Assembly: GCA_034190875.2 (NCBI GenBank)
Contig: CM067354.1
Coordinates: forward strand, 7,478,795-7,542,794
Source of the DNA: Urechis unicinctus
Lineage: Eukaryota > Annelida > Polychaeta > Xenopneusta > Urechidae
DNA length: 64,000 nucleotides
Direction: 5' to 3'
Shown here: piece after piece, positions 1 to 12,072 of the stretch
How the letters are laid out: each line of letters opens with the position of its first letter
Numbering within the stretch: position 1 is the stretch's first letter
The notes under the pieces: generated by a model
What the model was told of the DNA's origin: nothing
What the model saw: the letters and a program-made list of their open reading frames with translations, nothing else
Databases searched by the model: none
Made by a program: the position numbers and the translations under genes

Positions 1-420
1 AATTTGATTTGCCACAAAAACTTGGAATCTTCTATCCTCATTTCCAAGGTATCCCAGAACAATTTTAGAGTCGGTTCAAAAGTGTTCTGCCTCTATATCA
101 AGGATGAGCTCATCTCTCAGGATATCAGCAATCTTGACTGAGACAACTGCCGCAGTGAGTTCAAGTCGTGGGATCGTCGTTACCTTGAGTGGTGCCACTC
201 TAGATTTTCCCAGCAGCAAGCAGCAATGAGCTCGATTCTGTTGGTTGAGAATCCGCAGATATGAGCACTGGCCATATCCGGTAGAACTCGCTTCGGAGAA
301 GTGATGAATTTCACAGCGTCTTATCAGACCAAAGTTACAGGGGATGTAGCACCTTGGAATTTTAATTTCATTCAGCCTTGTTAGTTCAGACAACCATCTT
401 TCCCATCGTGGCAATAGATC
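1..420 (-). pseudogene. BEL/Pao RNase H region (partial)
   Basis: The open frame contains KSRVAPLKVTTIPRLELTAA, followed toward the window edge by WTDSKIVL. These are the conserved blocks of the RNase H part of BEL/Pao Pol. It continues past the left edge. It follows the RT fragment at 454-966 after a break of frame near 415-450. Confidence 0.85.
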
Positions 421-453
421 TTCAGATAGGGGTTCATCCCAATCACTTTTACT

Positions 454-1206
454 TCAACACATTTCATGGAGTATCTGCTTTCCAAGCAAGATGAAGGGAG
501 CCAGACGACCCAAGGGATCATATATCGATGCCACTGTGGAAAGAATTCCTCGTTGGGTCATTGGCCTCTGATCCATAGTAACCTGAAACTGCAACAGGTC
601 ACTGTGGATGTTCCACTGGATTCCTAACACTCTTTCAATTGATTCTGTGGGTATTTCCACTGAGATTGATCCATCTGTATTGCCTCTATCCACTTGGGGA
701 ATATCCCCCAAGACAGCTTCACTGTTGCTGACAAATTTGTGAAGCCTTATATTGGCTCTCTGAAACAATTGTCTAGCATCTTTGATCAAGCGTTTGGCTT
801 CTACAACATTCGAGCAGCTGAACAAACCATCGTCAACGTAGAAATTATTTCTGATGAACTGACAAACATCTGCACTAAATTCGTGCTCATAGTCTTGCAC
901 TAATCTTTTAAGTGCAAAGTTTGCACACCCTGGGGAGCTTGCTGCTCCAAAAAGGTGGACAGTCATTCGAAACAGCTAAGGATCAGTGTCAATGCCATCA
1001 ATCCACCAAAGGAACTGCAGGTAGTTACGATCTTCTGGATTCACCTTGAATCTATAGAACATACATTCTATGTCGCTAAAAACAGCTATGGGTCCTTGGC
1101 GAAATCTCAGTAGACACCCAAGTAAGGTATTTGTCAAGTTTGGTCCTAACAGAATGTGGTCATTGATGGATGTTCCCTTGTATCTAGCGCACAGTCAAAT
1201 ACCACC
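454..1206 (-). pseudogene. BEL/Pao reverse transcriptase region, interrupted
   Basis: The open part at 454-966 carries FYVDDGL, the YVDD catalytic box of the polymerase, preceded by the HLFGAASSPGCANFAL block usual in BEL/Pao RT. The upstream RT portion (about 975-1200) is recognisable by PIAVFSDIECMF but has in-frame stops at its junctions, for example a TAG just before LFRMTVHLFG. The enzyme would copy element RNA into DNA. This copy is dead by inspection. Confidence 0.87.
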
Positions 1207-2170
1207 CTAAGCTTTCTCTTTCTGGTTAACTCCATGGTGAGGTATAACCCATCTGTTTTGTTCCTGTTCATCGTCTTCTGGCACTAGTTCAGCATCCTCT
1301 TCAGAGATCATTTTGTCCATGAATTTTTGATAGTCTGCAGCATAGGATGGGTCTGATTTCATTCTTCTCTTTAAATGATTCATCCTATTAGCAGCCATTT
1401 GTAAGTTGTCTGGCAAGCATGGCTTCCCGTTCTTAAATAGTAGTGGCATTTGATAGAATCCATCTTTGTCTTGACAAGTATTATTTTCTAAGATGTCTAG
1501 AAATCTTATGTCATCCTGGGATAAAGTCCTGTCCTTTGGTTGATCCTTAAAATCTGCCTCCAATATTCTGATGATGTCAGAGGGACAAGTTCCTGCAGGT
1601 GACTCTTTTAGCTTGGTGTGGTGTACAAAGGTCACTTCCTGTTTGTTATTAATTCTCAGATCTTCGGGTAATAACTTGGTCAAGACTCTGTGTGAGACAT
1701 GTTCATCATCTTCGTTTTCTGTTTGAGTGAAACCAACGATACTCCACCCCAAGGCAGTTTCAACACCATATGGCTCGTCCTTTCCTCCAGCTTTGACACA
1801 GGTAGGTGCGAGAGCTTGTGGGCTATTGTACCCAATTAAAAGCCCAACTTCGTAGTCTTGTGATGATTCTAACTGGTCAACTAACTCGTGTAGGTGAGGC
1901 CACTGTCTTGCAACATCCTTTGTGGGGATGTGGGTTCTATTCATCGGGATTTCTTGCCGTGTGTATAGGGTTGGAAGTGTTATTTTTTATGTCTGAGTCC
2001 ATTCCTCTCAGTTTCAAACAATCAAAGATACAAGATGATGTCATGGTGGCCACCTTGAGTTTCATGGGTTGACATTAAGCCTTCAGTCTCTCTGCAATGT
2101 TTTCTGTAATAAAAGAAGTATCACTTTGTGTATCTAGCAATGCATACACAATAATTTCACTATCAGGATC
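1207..2170 (-). pseudogene. BEL/Pao protease and protease-RT linker
   Basis: At about 2115-2143 the minus strand encodes LLDTQSDTSFI, the active-site block of the BEL/Pao retropepsin (DTQSD). The frame is stopped about ten codons later. A second open stretch (1207-1944, 245 codons) covers the region between protease and RT. It contains ALGWSIVGF and ends at RWVIPHHGV, the start of the RT domain, where it meets a stop and a shift. Confidence 0.85.
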
Positions 2171-2199
2171 ATCTTCTGTAGAAACATACACTAGGGCCG

Positions 2200-3468
2200 T
2201 CATTGAGCATTGCATATTTCCACCCTTTGGCTGAGATGCTCTGAGCACTTAGCTGGATGCTCCTCTGAAGTCCTATTGATTGGATTGGAGCTTTCATAGT
2301 CTCCATGCAGGCAGGTTGGATGTTTGCGTTTGCATTTCTTGCAAGTGCTCTTGTTCTTGCATTCTTTTGACAGGTGGCCTTGTTTCAGGCACCCGAAACA
2401 GAGGCCTCTTTCCATGATAAATTCCTTTCTCTCAGATGGAGTCTTGTGGCTAAATCTGTAACAATCAAGAATGTTGTGCCCCGACTTGTCACAAAAGTCA
2501 CACGAATCAGCAGTTTGATCAGATGCCTTTTTGTGTGTTGAAAACCTTGTAATGGTCTTGTATGCAGAAGAAGCACTTGTTACATCTGAACGTACATTCA
2601 GGGAGTTGTTTAGGAAAGTATTTGCTGATGAAGATCCTTTAGTTGGCCTCCTATTTGTCTTCAGACTATCTGACTTGTCAGGTGATGGTTTTGCAGATTT
2701 AAGTGAAGTAAAAGGGTTGCATACAATATCTGCCGCTTTTGTTACAAACCTTACAAATCTTTCAAAACTTGGGTAAGTCTTATTGTCGTCCACAATTCGT
2801 GCCCATCTGCGAGCGAGCCAACTCGGAAGTTTTTGAAGGATCTTGCGGTTCTCACGACAGTCATTCAGTATGCGTAGATCCGGAATGTGCATCATTGCGG
2901 TCTGACATTGTCTTAGAAAGTCGGAGAGCTTCCGAAGGCCCTTGCAGTCGCTGCTGCAAATTTTTGGCCATGAATCTAGCTTGTCTCGAAAAGCCTCTGA
3001 AACAAGAAAGGGATTGCCATATCGATCCTAAAGAATATCCCAAGCACTCTTGTAGGCAGCTTCAGTGTCAAAATAGAAGAGCGCTTCTATGGCTTCTCGT
3101 GCTTCACCCTTCAGGAAACGTTTCATTTAATGGATCCTTTCAGTTGGGGGTATTTGCCTTGATTCGATGAGTGTAGCAAACGACGCCTTCCAAGACAGAT
3201 ATTGCAGAGGATCTCCTTCAAAGACTGGAGGTTCTGGGATTGGAAGTCGACTTAGATTAACAGACTCGGTAACTGATTTCATTAAATTGATCATGCTTGA
3301 GTTGTTAATCTGTTCTGCTGGTGTGGACATTTGCACTTGTTTGTAGGGACCTGGTGTAAATGGAGTGGCTTCTACATTCAAATTGTAGAATCTCGGGGGT
3401 TCAATTGTGGATAGGTTGAAAATTCCAGGATCACCTGTCTCAGCTTTTTTCGAGGACCTGTTGTTCAA
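2200..3468 (-). pseudogene. BEL/Pao Gag with two CCHC zinc knuckles
   Basis: The right part (3127-3468) has PVFEGDPLQYLSWKASF, a conserved block in the Gag domain of BEL-like elements (DUF1759 type). The left part (2200-2895) ends with two zinc knuckles, CDFCDKSGHNILDC and CFGCLKQGHLSKEC, both of C-x2-C-x4-H-x4-C form, which bind nucleic acid in the capsid protein. The two parts are in different frames, joined through 2861-3126 with shifts. An extra A in an A-run near 3450 also displaces the frame at the N-terminal end. Confidence 0.85.
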
Positions 3469-3762
3469 TTTGATCTTTCTTAAAGGTGCATTTCATCAAA
3501 AATTCACTCGAATCGAAAAAAAAAGTTGCTAACTGCAAGAGTACCCCAAATGGTGCTGATATCCGGATTCCAAAGTTGGAATGGCCGTACATATTTCTTT
3601 TTGTTCTTAAATAAACTTTCAATTCCTTATTTTTCACTTCCAGCCAAAAATAGACCATATTTGGAAGCTCATGTATTATTAATTCCGGAAGCGCAGAAAC
3701 GTCATCACTCTGTGCCGATCGCCGCCGGCGGGTGTTTAGTTTGCGCTATTTTCATTGCGATA

Positions 3763-4599
3763 ATGGACGATCAAACCAAGAAGCAAGAAACTAAGAAAAG
3801 TGGAGGTAGAAAGAAGCTGTTAATAGATTCAACAACTAAGAGAAGGAAGCGGGAGCTAGACCAGCTGCGGTCTAACACGAGGGTGTCTTAAGATAGGCAT
3901 TCAGGGAAGTGAGGAGCGTGACCAACGAAGAAGCTGCAAAGTTTTTGCTGGACATGTAAGTAATCTCGTTGTATTATGAATACCCTGCTATCGAATCGGT
4001 CTGTATTGAGTCGACTTGTGTAAATGTCACCGATTAACTAAAATCTAAGGGCCTATTGTGAGTCCATTGCACTATTTAGATTTGTAAATTGTTGTTGCAA
4101 ACATACCTTACTTACTTTGTAAATGTCAGGTAGAGAAATTATTGCATCCTCTTGACCCTAATTCAATGGCTGGTGATCAGGTGTTCGTCATACCTTGCCT
4201 GCATAGGGATAGGACATATGCACTCAAGAAGGGTTGGTCAGCTAATGTAAGTCTCTCATGACCACTCAACTACGCACTGACTAAATGTCCTATCAGAAAA
4301 CAAAATACTGATGCTGCACATGTAATGTGCTCTAGCTCTTTGGCCATATAATGCCATTTGTTGTGTTACAGGTACAGCACTCGCTTCAACAAGCAGTCAA
4401 AGACGTGGTCATCAGTTTAGAGGCCAAGACTTGCGACCATATACCAGATATGATGACAGAAATCTTAAGGCCCAAGCAATGCCACAGCAATCACAACAAC
4501 AATCACAACGCTCTGCTGATGACCCCGCAAAATCAGTTTGAACATTGCTCCTGTGCCAGGCCATCTACCCAAGAGACAGTTGCAGGAGTGTCGTTTTGA
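3763..4599 (+). CDS. unidentified three-exon gene model inside the Gag interruption
   Basis: I do not recognise the product. Exon 1 (3763-3955) starts with a very basic segment (MDDQTKKQETKKSGGRKK), breaks frame near 3890, then continues as AFREVRSVTNEEAAKFLLDM up to a GTAAGT donor. Exon 2 (4130-4246, 39 codons) and exon 3 (4372-4599, to a TGA) have canonical AG and GTAAGT borders and join in phase 0. They encode a mixed stretch and then a Q/H/N-rich tail. Exon 1 does not join exon 2 in phase, so the copy is probably damaged. It converges with the P2X7-like unit on the other strand, an arrangement seen in two-gene DNA transposons; that reading is inference. Confidence 0.4.
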
Positions 4600-5094
4600 T
4601 TAAAAATATGATTTGGAAATTTGTTTTTGTTGAAATGTACAAATCTTTTATTAGTCACATTCTTTTGTCTGTAAATCCAAACTGTAATAGAAGAACTCAT
4701 GTAATTGGCAAATAAATAATACATGAACTCATTTTAATGTCACTTCTTTTTTATCAAGGCTAGAATTATGAACATAAAAAGTCAATTCTGAAGATGTGTC
4801 ATGACTAATTGACAAAATAATGTGTGCATTATTCTTTTCTTCTGTGTTTGAGAGACGAAAAATTTATTAATATATGAATGCTCATTTCATAAAACAAATA
4901 GACAATAAGTTATCAGATTGTTGAAGCAAAAATGTTCAGAACAAATAATACCACGTTTTGTGAGACTAGGCAATTTATAATCCACACAAAAATACCAATC
5001 AGAACAATGTGATATTTCCTGATTAAAATTAAAAATTAAAACATTTAAGCTTAGTATATTACCAAAACCTACTTTGTATTAAGCCTGGATACTG

Positions 5095-6015
5095 TCAATA
5101 CTTGTTAAGGATGAGGTCTCTGATCTTCCTTACACAACCGGAGAGAGTTGCCCTCCTGGTGCACTCCTCCAAAAATCCATGAATCCACAGAACCAATTGC
5201 TGATAGGCGCCGTGTCTGAGCATCTTTTTTTTTTTTGTCCTCGACAACCGCATCCCATAGCAAGTCCACCCGGTTCCTGTTAATAACCTCAATGACCATC
5301 GGGTCAAGCACAACTCCTTCCATCTGAGGTAGTGCATATGTGCAAAAATCTGGGCTGTTAGTGCAACATTGCCGCTCCACAGGGGGAGGCATTTCCCTAC
5401 ATTGAAGGCAGATGCAACAGTCTGGTGAAGTGGTAGTTGATGGAGGGTGGAATCCTTCTTTCGGCGGTGTGGGTTGTCGGGTGATTGTAAGCGCAAACTG
5501 TGGCTGTCTTTCTAACCAGCAACTGCCGCACCCCATCCAAATCCGGCCACCGCACTAAATTCTGAAAATATGAGTAATCAAAAGTCTTCATTTTGATGGA
5601 TTGAATATCTCCAATGCAAATCTCTCTCTGTGACCATAATTGCATGAAGGTTTTTGGGGCAGCTGAAGAGTGCTAACTGCTGAGTTGTATAATACCTTCA
5701 ATTTCCCCTTCTGTGACAGCTCTAAAGATTTAGCAGCCACTCTACTCTGCTGTAGGGTCTGGTTAGTTATTGGTGTGTTGCAAAGGTAGCCTCTGCGAAC
5801 AAGATTGACTCGCTTTCGGCCTGTCGAGGTCTACAAACAAATGAGAACCAATGGAAATTTATGGTTCGTTAAATCCAACATTGGACCTATTTACTGACAA
5901 AGTGATTCAATTAGGTAAGGCAAGCCGAAAAGTACCTTGTTTGAAGGAGGTGGGGCTCCTCTGCCACCTCTTCAGGCTGGTCTGCAACCTCCACCAACTT
6001 GGACACCTGTGTCAT
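5095..6015 (-). pseudogene. P2X7 C-terminal-like zinc domain gene, frameshifted
   Basis: Three exon-like blocks with AG/GT borders are visible: 5936-6015 (starts with ATG), 5696-5830 (45 codons, basic, starts TSTGRKRVN) and a last block from 5561 down. The last block carries CICLQCREMPPPVERQCC and LDPMVIEVINRNRVDLLWDA. After a run of 13 A on the coding strand it continues in another frame with GAYQQLVLWIHGFL. This cysteine pattern and order match the zinc-binding cytoplasmic domain of P2X7 that also occurs in many invertebrate proteins without the channel. The frame shifts at the homopolymer (5225-5237) and once between about 5480 and 5540, and the first two blocks do not join in phase. Homopolymer sequencing error is an alternative for the first shift. 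Confidence 0.6.
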
Positions 6016-6850
6016 GGTGAACAATTTCAAACACATCCTTCCCAGTCATAATGGATGTATTGAGTTCAATAAAATACCCTTGATAAGAATCAAATAAAAA
6101 AGGAACCAACCTCAGTTCCACACTTTTGATTTCTAACTCTGCCTGAAATCTTGCCCGTTTTATTTCCTCCTCCGCTTCCAATTGAGCTTGACGTTCAAGT
6201 TCATCATTCTCGATTCGTTTTAGTTCTCGTATGCGCAAGCACTCTTGTTGCTTTGCTTCCAGCTCTTATTTCATACGTGCTTGCTGTTCGTGCAGCCAGC
6301 AATGCTCTCCTGGATGAAATGGTGCTTGCTTCAAAACAAATATAGTCTCTGTCATGGGAATGATGACTCTGAGAATACTTAGTTTCAGGCTGGTTACTTT
6401 CGAGTGATCGAAGTGCTAGCTGTAGCCTTTGCTTGTGACAGTCCAGTTGACGTCGTGCTTCATGCGGCACTGTTCCACGCAGTTCTTCTCAGCACATTAT
6501 ATCTTTCTTCCATGTTTCTGAGACAATTATTCAGCTTCATCTTTGCGCTTCTTTCATCAGAAGAGAACAGGAATCCAGGCTCATTTGTTATGTCGCTTGC
6601 CAGATTAGATGCATCGGAAATAGCTGCCTGGTGTTCATCAACATTTTCTTTAAGCTTCAGTGTTGGCTTGATGTCTCTCGTACTTCGCCGCACACTCAGA
6701 GGAGCAGATGATGCTTTCTCTGATAATGAAATGATTCCTGTTTTGTGCTGAGGATTTTCATGAAATGGCAGGGAAGTAATGCCATTGTACGATGCAGAAT
6801 GAGAATCATCGACTGGCGGACATTCTTCTTCAGCTGGTTAGAGTGTGGTC
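5970..6850 (-). pseudogene. probable BEL/Pao Gag N-terminal coiled-coil region
   Basis: The minus strand encodes VRRSTRDIKPTLKLKEN, then a helical acidic/basic region, then SSRRALLAARTA and a long charged coiled coil (IRELKRIENDELERQAQLEA). This order of blocks resembles the N-terminal region of marine-invertebrate BEL Gag proteins. There are frame changes near 6465 and 6240-6270 and a stop upstream at about 6840. It is in the same orientation as the Gag at 2200-3468, which suggests one Gag split by the DNA in between. Confidence 0.5.
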
Positions 6851-6949
6851 TGCAGGGGAATCTCTCGAGTAGGGGATATAGCTATGGCACTGGCCGTACT
6901 CATGACAATAGACGTAGCCGTAAAGAATGTTGACAGCAAAGGCCTGTGA

Positions 6950-7890
6950 CAGGTCACAAATTTTCAAGTTGACATCTTCCTGACTGGCACACGGTCGACG
7001 GGCGAATAAACACAGTACTACAGTAGTCTGTTTCGCAGGCTGTAGTCGTTGACTGTAGCTGTGTGCAGTGATCCAGCTAGTAATAACTTGCTTTGGCGTA
7101 GTACTGATTTATTTGAGCAAAACGTTCAATAGTTAAACTCAATAAACTGTCAACTGAAACAACAAAATGGCGGTACAATGGATCTTGACACATTAATCTT
7201 TCATTTCACAACTCGTTCGACAAATTATCGCACTTCTGTGATCATAATGTTATTCGAACAAATCATTGATTGAAAAATACTACTAACCGACTTTGGGCCA
7301 GTAACTAGCCAGAGCTGCACGAATTCGTTCGTTTTACACGACTTCAATATCAAAAGGTCTCAAATTACTTAATCATAAACTTAATCGACAAACAAGACGC
7401 AGCGTTCTGGTTTTCCGCTAAACCGCGTGGTGAAAAGTAGTACGAAAATATCACTACGCAACCGCAAAACTTTCCAGGACATTATGATAAATGTAACTAA
7501 CATTATGACGATTCTGCTGCTACCGCAGCTGCAGCAACACATGATGATTGTCCATGTTTGGACTGTTTCTACCCACACTAACGTTCGCGTCTACAACTTT
7601 TCGAGTCACCTGGACACTGAGGTGGAAGTCACAGATGTGACGGTATGTTATGTCAGAGTCTACATGAGGTAACGTCATCCTCTAGTATTGAGGTGCTACA
7701 CATTGCATAGTAACTGTGATTCTTCTGAGTGTCATTTAAGTTGCCAACGTCAAATATATGTTGCTGTGAACAAAGAAATAGTCAGGATAGCGTTCTAGCT
7801 CCATTTCATCAAGAGCTACTCCATTAAAGGATTTTTTAGCATAATAATCATAATTATTGCAGCTGTTACACAACAATAATTGTGAAATGA
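6950..7890. other. no gene recognised
   Basis: Only short open frames without family motifs or consistent splice borders. Moderately AT-rich and not shared with the rest of the array. Confidence 0.5.
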
Positions 7891-7897
7891 TAACTGA

Positions 7898-8282
7898 CGT
7901 TGTGTTGATGTGGTGTCTACATGGTATTAATGTGATGTGGAGGGGATGTTGGTGTGATATTGATGTTGTTTTGGCGTGGTGTTGAAGTGATGATGATGTT
8001 GTGTGGGCGTGGTGTTGACGTGATGTTGATGCTGTGTTGGCGTGATGTTGATCTGATGTTGATGTTGCGTTGGCGTGGTGTTGACGTGATGTTGATGTGG
8101 TGTTGGCGTGGAGTTTATGTGTTGTTGGCGTGGTGTTGACGTGATGTTGACGTTGTGTTGGCGTGGTGTTGACGTGATGTTGATGTTGTGTTGGCGTGTT
8201 GTTGTCGTGATGTTTATGTGGTGTTGGCGTTATGTTTATGTGGTGTTGGGTGATGTTGATGTGGTGTTGGCGTGGTGTTCAT
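7898..8282 (+). repeat. 11-bp minisatellite next to plus-strand BBOX1-like exon
   Basis: Tandem variants of an 11-bp unit (GTTGATGTGGT, GTTGACGTGAT, GTTGGCGTGGT). It is the reverse complement of the arrays at 23101-24232 and 51628-53292. It stops within a few bases of the splice acceptor of the exon at 8287. Open frames across it are artefacts of the periodicity. Confidence 0.9.
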
Positions 8283-8286
8283 TTAG

Positions 8287-10463
8287 GTAAGTGACGGGAG
8301 ATTGCATGTGACGTGGAACGACGGGCACACGAGTCAGTATGAGCATCAGTGGTTGGTGGACAGGGACTTCTCGACGAGGAGAGCCATGTTCAGCCAGCCA
8401 CCAGTCTTATGGTCAGCGGCCGACATGCCGTCTGTAAACATACCGCGCATGGACTTCAACAAGGTAACTATTAAATGATATGAAAACAGGTATTCACATC
8501 ACTAAACATGCTCCAGTCGTATATTCATATCCCCTTTGAATTATAGCAAAGAACACAGGGTGTTTTTTTTGCAATATCGTTTGCTTTGACAGGATCCTGA
8601 CGGATTGTCTTTCTGGTTAATCAAGAAAGCATATTTCGTTCTATTTCCTGCTTATTTTATTTGCTGTTGACAGGATCTTTTTATTCTTACTAATCCCGGG
8701 CGCATTGACGCACAAGTTGAAATTGTTACAGTCATTTTAGCGTAGATTATAAATGCCCAGCATCACCAGTGGTACTTTTTTGGCTGCTCTGCTCTCAGTT
8801 AAAAAATGTCTGACAGCTTCGATTGAATGCTGGATGCATTAAGACGATGAGGTTTTATAAACAAAAGCAACAGACTTAATTAATGGTTTAATGCCTATTC
8901 GCGGCTATCCTTACGTTTGACATTGTAGGAATAATATCGCAAAAGAATAGCGAATTCGCCCGTGCTATATCACTCTTGTATGAGTTTTTTACTGGTTTGT
9001 TTGCACCCGTACAAATCTCCTGCATTATCGCCCATTCCCGATGCTAATGCCTCACGCCGATGGCTGGTCCTTAATGGAACCGATAGCTTATGAGCTTCTA
9101 CGCTTCGTCAGCTACAAGATGAACTCCATGCCGTTTGACTATCAAAAGAAACTCTGCTGTGGTTTTTATGAGGTAAAATGGAAGGCGTTTACCAAAGGTT
9201 CGTCGAGTCACCATTGTCGACCTCGCTAGGTGAAGAGGCGATGTCGAGGAAATAGAGATACTGAAATAGGCTCAGAAGGTTTCATGTGCCTTGAATTTTA
9301 CACAACGTGACCCGGAGATCCAATATAATGATACCTCTCCTTCTATTACACGCAAGTGGTGAATTTGGTGTAGAATGTTTGTTTAGATTTGGCAGTTGCA
9401 CTTCCAAATGTAGCAATGTCGATCTTACCTTTCATATTTGTGAAGCCTAAAAAAAAGGTTGTTTTGTTTTTGCTTCATGTACATCACTAATTTTGTGGTG
9501 CATTGACCTTTAAGTGTCCATCCTTTGATTTTACTAGATATTTGATTGCTATTTGTTTCCTCAAGGTATTTTGTGACATATAGAAATGCTCGGCACTTGT
9601 CTTTCTTTACTCAGTTAACCTCGTTGCAGTCCCATTTTTTTAAACGTAGAGTAAATCGTTGGGTTCACATTTCATTGGAATCTTATTTCCAGATCTTACA
9701 TTGAAGCTGTTTTCGGATATTCTATACTGCATCATCAGCATGCTGATCATAGGCACCCGTTATCTTGCCCATCGCTGCCGCACTTCATGCATCTTTTGGC
9801 AAACACTTCTAATTGTGTTATCAAAACTGATTTTGGACAGGAACTACATCGTATCCCTATCATTGACCACCATGAAGGTACAGAAGGATCAGCTTGTCCT
9901 ACACATATGTCAGTGTTATATACTTTGGATTTCACTGCATATTTGTGTACGCCTCATGGACCTCGTATCTGATCCTCACCTGTTTAGTTAGGGATATTTC
10001 CCTGTCTTGCAATGAGTGACAGGTCACATTGACCATAATATGTGATGTCTTTGGTGCATACTGTACACAATTGCTCTACATATGCCATTTAAATGTGTTT
10101 TAAAATGCAAATTCAATATAACATTATGTTATAAAAGTAGTTATGCCTGAAAATCACGACGTTATATAAAGTAAGAGGAAACGTTTGTAAAAAAAAACAT
10201 AGCCATTATTCTCTCACTAACTGTAATAACGGTAAATATTAAGCTTTGCACTAGTTTTAAAAAGAACTGTCCTCAACTATAACGCTTTGTAGTTGCCAAT
10301 TCGGAGTATTGTGTAGGGTGCATTAGGTGTTATCCAAAATAACTGTCTACGCTAATATTTGAATTTCAGTTTGCAATTCTCTGTGAAATCGAAGATTCGA
10401 CCAAGTAACTTAGCCTTCACAAGCGCATCAATGGCAAAGCACACTGATGAATATACCCCTGGG
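8287..10463 (+). pseudogene. BBOX1: BBOX1-like dioxygenase, degenerate plus-strand copy
   Basis: Two exons are recognisable. Exon 8287-8463 (59 codons, AG before, GTAACT after) encodes DGRLHVTWNDGHTSQYEHQW and lacks five codons present in the other copies. Exon 10370-10463 encodes FSVKSKIRPSNLAFTSASM and then KHTDEYTPG. It keeps the HxD iron ligands but has lost four codons (LPFY in the others) directly after them; both deletions preserve the frame. The intervening exon (SDDSTFLQW...) and the three downstream exons with the second half of the active site were not found on the plus strand. BBOX1 hydroxylates gamma-butyrobetaine to carnitine using Fe(II) and 2-oxoglutarate. This copy points the opposite way from the other three. 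Confidence 0.75.
9041..9972 (+). other. two unidentified exon-like open frames
   Basis: 9041-9170 (MLMPHADGWSLMEPIAYELL, then a possible GTAAAA donor) and about 9691-9972 (a frame of roughly 90 codons after a TTTCCAG acceptor-like site, containing HRIPIIDHHEGTEGSACP, ending TGA) look more protein-like than their surroundings. I recognise no family. They lie between the two BBOX1-like exons but do not resemble BBOX1, so they may belong to an inserted element. Confidence 0.25.
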
Positions 10464-12070
10464 GTAAGCCGCATTTTCTTTCCTGACCGTACCAGCGCCC
10501 TTCCACTCTTGTGGAAAGTGCAAGCTCCTAGATCGATTTGCCTTGACTTACATTTAGCATAAGGAACATGTAGTATTTGAAATAACTGTTCAAGTCATGC
10601 CAAGAAATCTATATGAGCGATTTCTATGGTTTGTGCAAAATTGTTTTGAGACTAAAACTTGAGCGTTAGCAGTCGCATAGTGTCATTGAGGCAGGAAAGC
10701 CTCAACCCTTCTCGTGCTTTATATAGCCGAAAACATCTCTTAGTACGAGAGGTGAGATTCATATCGCGTTTCAATGCTAGTTTCAACTCACGCCCAAGAT
10801 AAACGTAGCAGTCAATGTACGCTACATTGAATATATCAGGGTTTTACACAAGGCCTTTATCGTCTAGGGCGCAATCACTTCAGCTCTGTGAAGCTTCGTA
10901 TAGCAATTTAAATCTGATAGGCACTCTGTAAATACAGCGAGTTTTTCTTCGTACGACCTGGGTTAACACATGCATTTATTGGCCGTCATCATGTTAAAGG
11001 TATGATGCGTACAGTCTAAGTCAGTGGGTCTATATCGTACTAAGGAAGTAATATGGATATTGTTAACTGACAGATAAGTTTCCGGCATAGTGGCTGACTG
11101 TTTATGTCACTTGGTTGTTGTTGCTGAGTAAGCTCCCTAATCAGGGTAATAGTTCTGGTTGCAGGCCGCGCACAAACAGCGACACATGGAACATTGACAC
11201 AGCTTCAGCGTTCGTTCGATGAAAAGTCTATAGGATGGAAGCAAAGACCAACCGTGTTGGACACATTTGGCAAATGACAACACGGTTACATTTGTTTTGT
11301 GGCAATTAGCAACGGACATACAGGTGGCAGAGAAACATTCCATCGAACACTTACCGTGTACACGTAAGGATTAAGTGTGATTACTATGTGATCTAATTTT
11401 TTTCTTGTTATAACAGACAATCTGTCAAACGCAATCTCGCTGTCTGACTAATATGAATCAATATGAACACATACCACTCTAATGAAGTCAAAAGGCCAAG
11501 TAAGAAGTATAGTACGCACTTACCCCATTTGTTGGGTGAGTTTTAGTTTCTGGAACGAATGATCTGCTGCATCACAGAAGATACATATAATAGACGTTAC
11601 CAGCAGCACCAGTCCGATAGGATCTTTTTTTCATGGAAGAGGTAATCCTTCATAATAACGCTTGTACTTGGTACTGTCAAGTTGACGGCATGATTGTTTT
11701 TGTAAGGATGTATGATTCTTCTCCGTCGATTCTTCATCAAAAAGTTGCACATCTGGGTATGGAACAGCACCATCTGCCCTGAACCCAATTACTAGGATGG
11801 TGATTTCCTACAGCTTCCCTCTCCATGATTAAGGACTTGATACACAAATGACAAACAAGCTCTTCCACAATTTGCATTGATACAAAATGCACCACTAGCA
11901 TCTCACTATCCTAACCAATTCATAAGCGAGCTGGAAAGCTAGCAGAAAAAAAACAACGTTCAACAACTGCCATCTTGAAGCATAATAAATTAAGGTTCAT
12001 AAAGGGGAAAAAGGTTACTCTTAAAGTTACTGCGTTGAAAATTCCCATTTCTGATTCTCAGCCATGATAT
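10464..12070. other. no gene recognised
   Basis: No open frame with a recognisable domain on either strand. A cysteine-rich minus-strand frame at 11137-11343 has no supporting splice borders and no repeat elsewhere in the window. The BBOX1-like exons expected after 10463 are not here. Confidence 0.45.
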
Positions 12071-12072
12071 AG

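Larger units (their letters stand above)
1..3470 (-). mobile_element. BEL/Pao LTR retrotransposon, 5' and central part, decayed
   Basis: On the minus strand the order from high to low coordinate is Gag (a conserved DUF1759-like stretch and two CCHC zinc knuckles), retropepsin-like protease, reverse transcriptase and RNase H. This is the order of a BEL/Pao polyprotein. The element leaves the window at position 1, so integrase and the 3' LTR are not visible. The frame is interrupted by stops and shifts: after the protease motif, in the middle of RT, and around a homopolymer near 3450. It is therefore not expressed as a polyprotein. The N-terminal part of Gag seems to lie at 5970-6850, separated by inserted DNA. 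No 5' LTR was recognised. Confidence 0.88.

Noticed and set aside
6151-6751. Hydrophobic plus-strand frames at 6.15-6.75 kb as membrane proteins
   Set aside because: They are the antisense of the charged coiled-coil Gag region.
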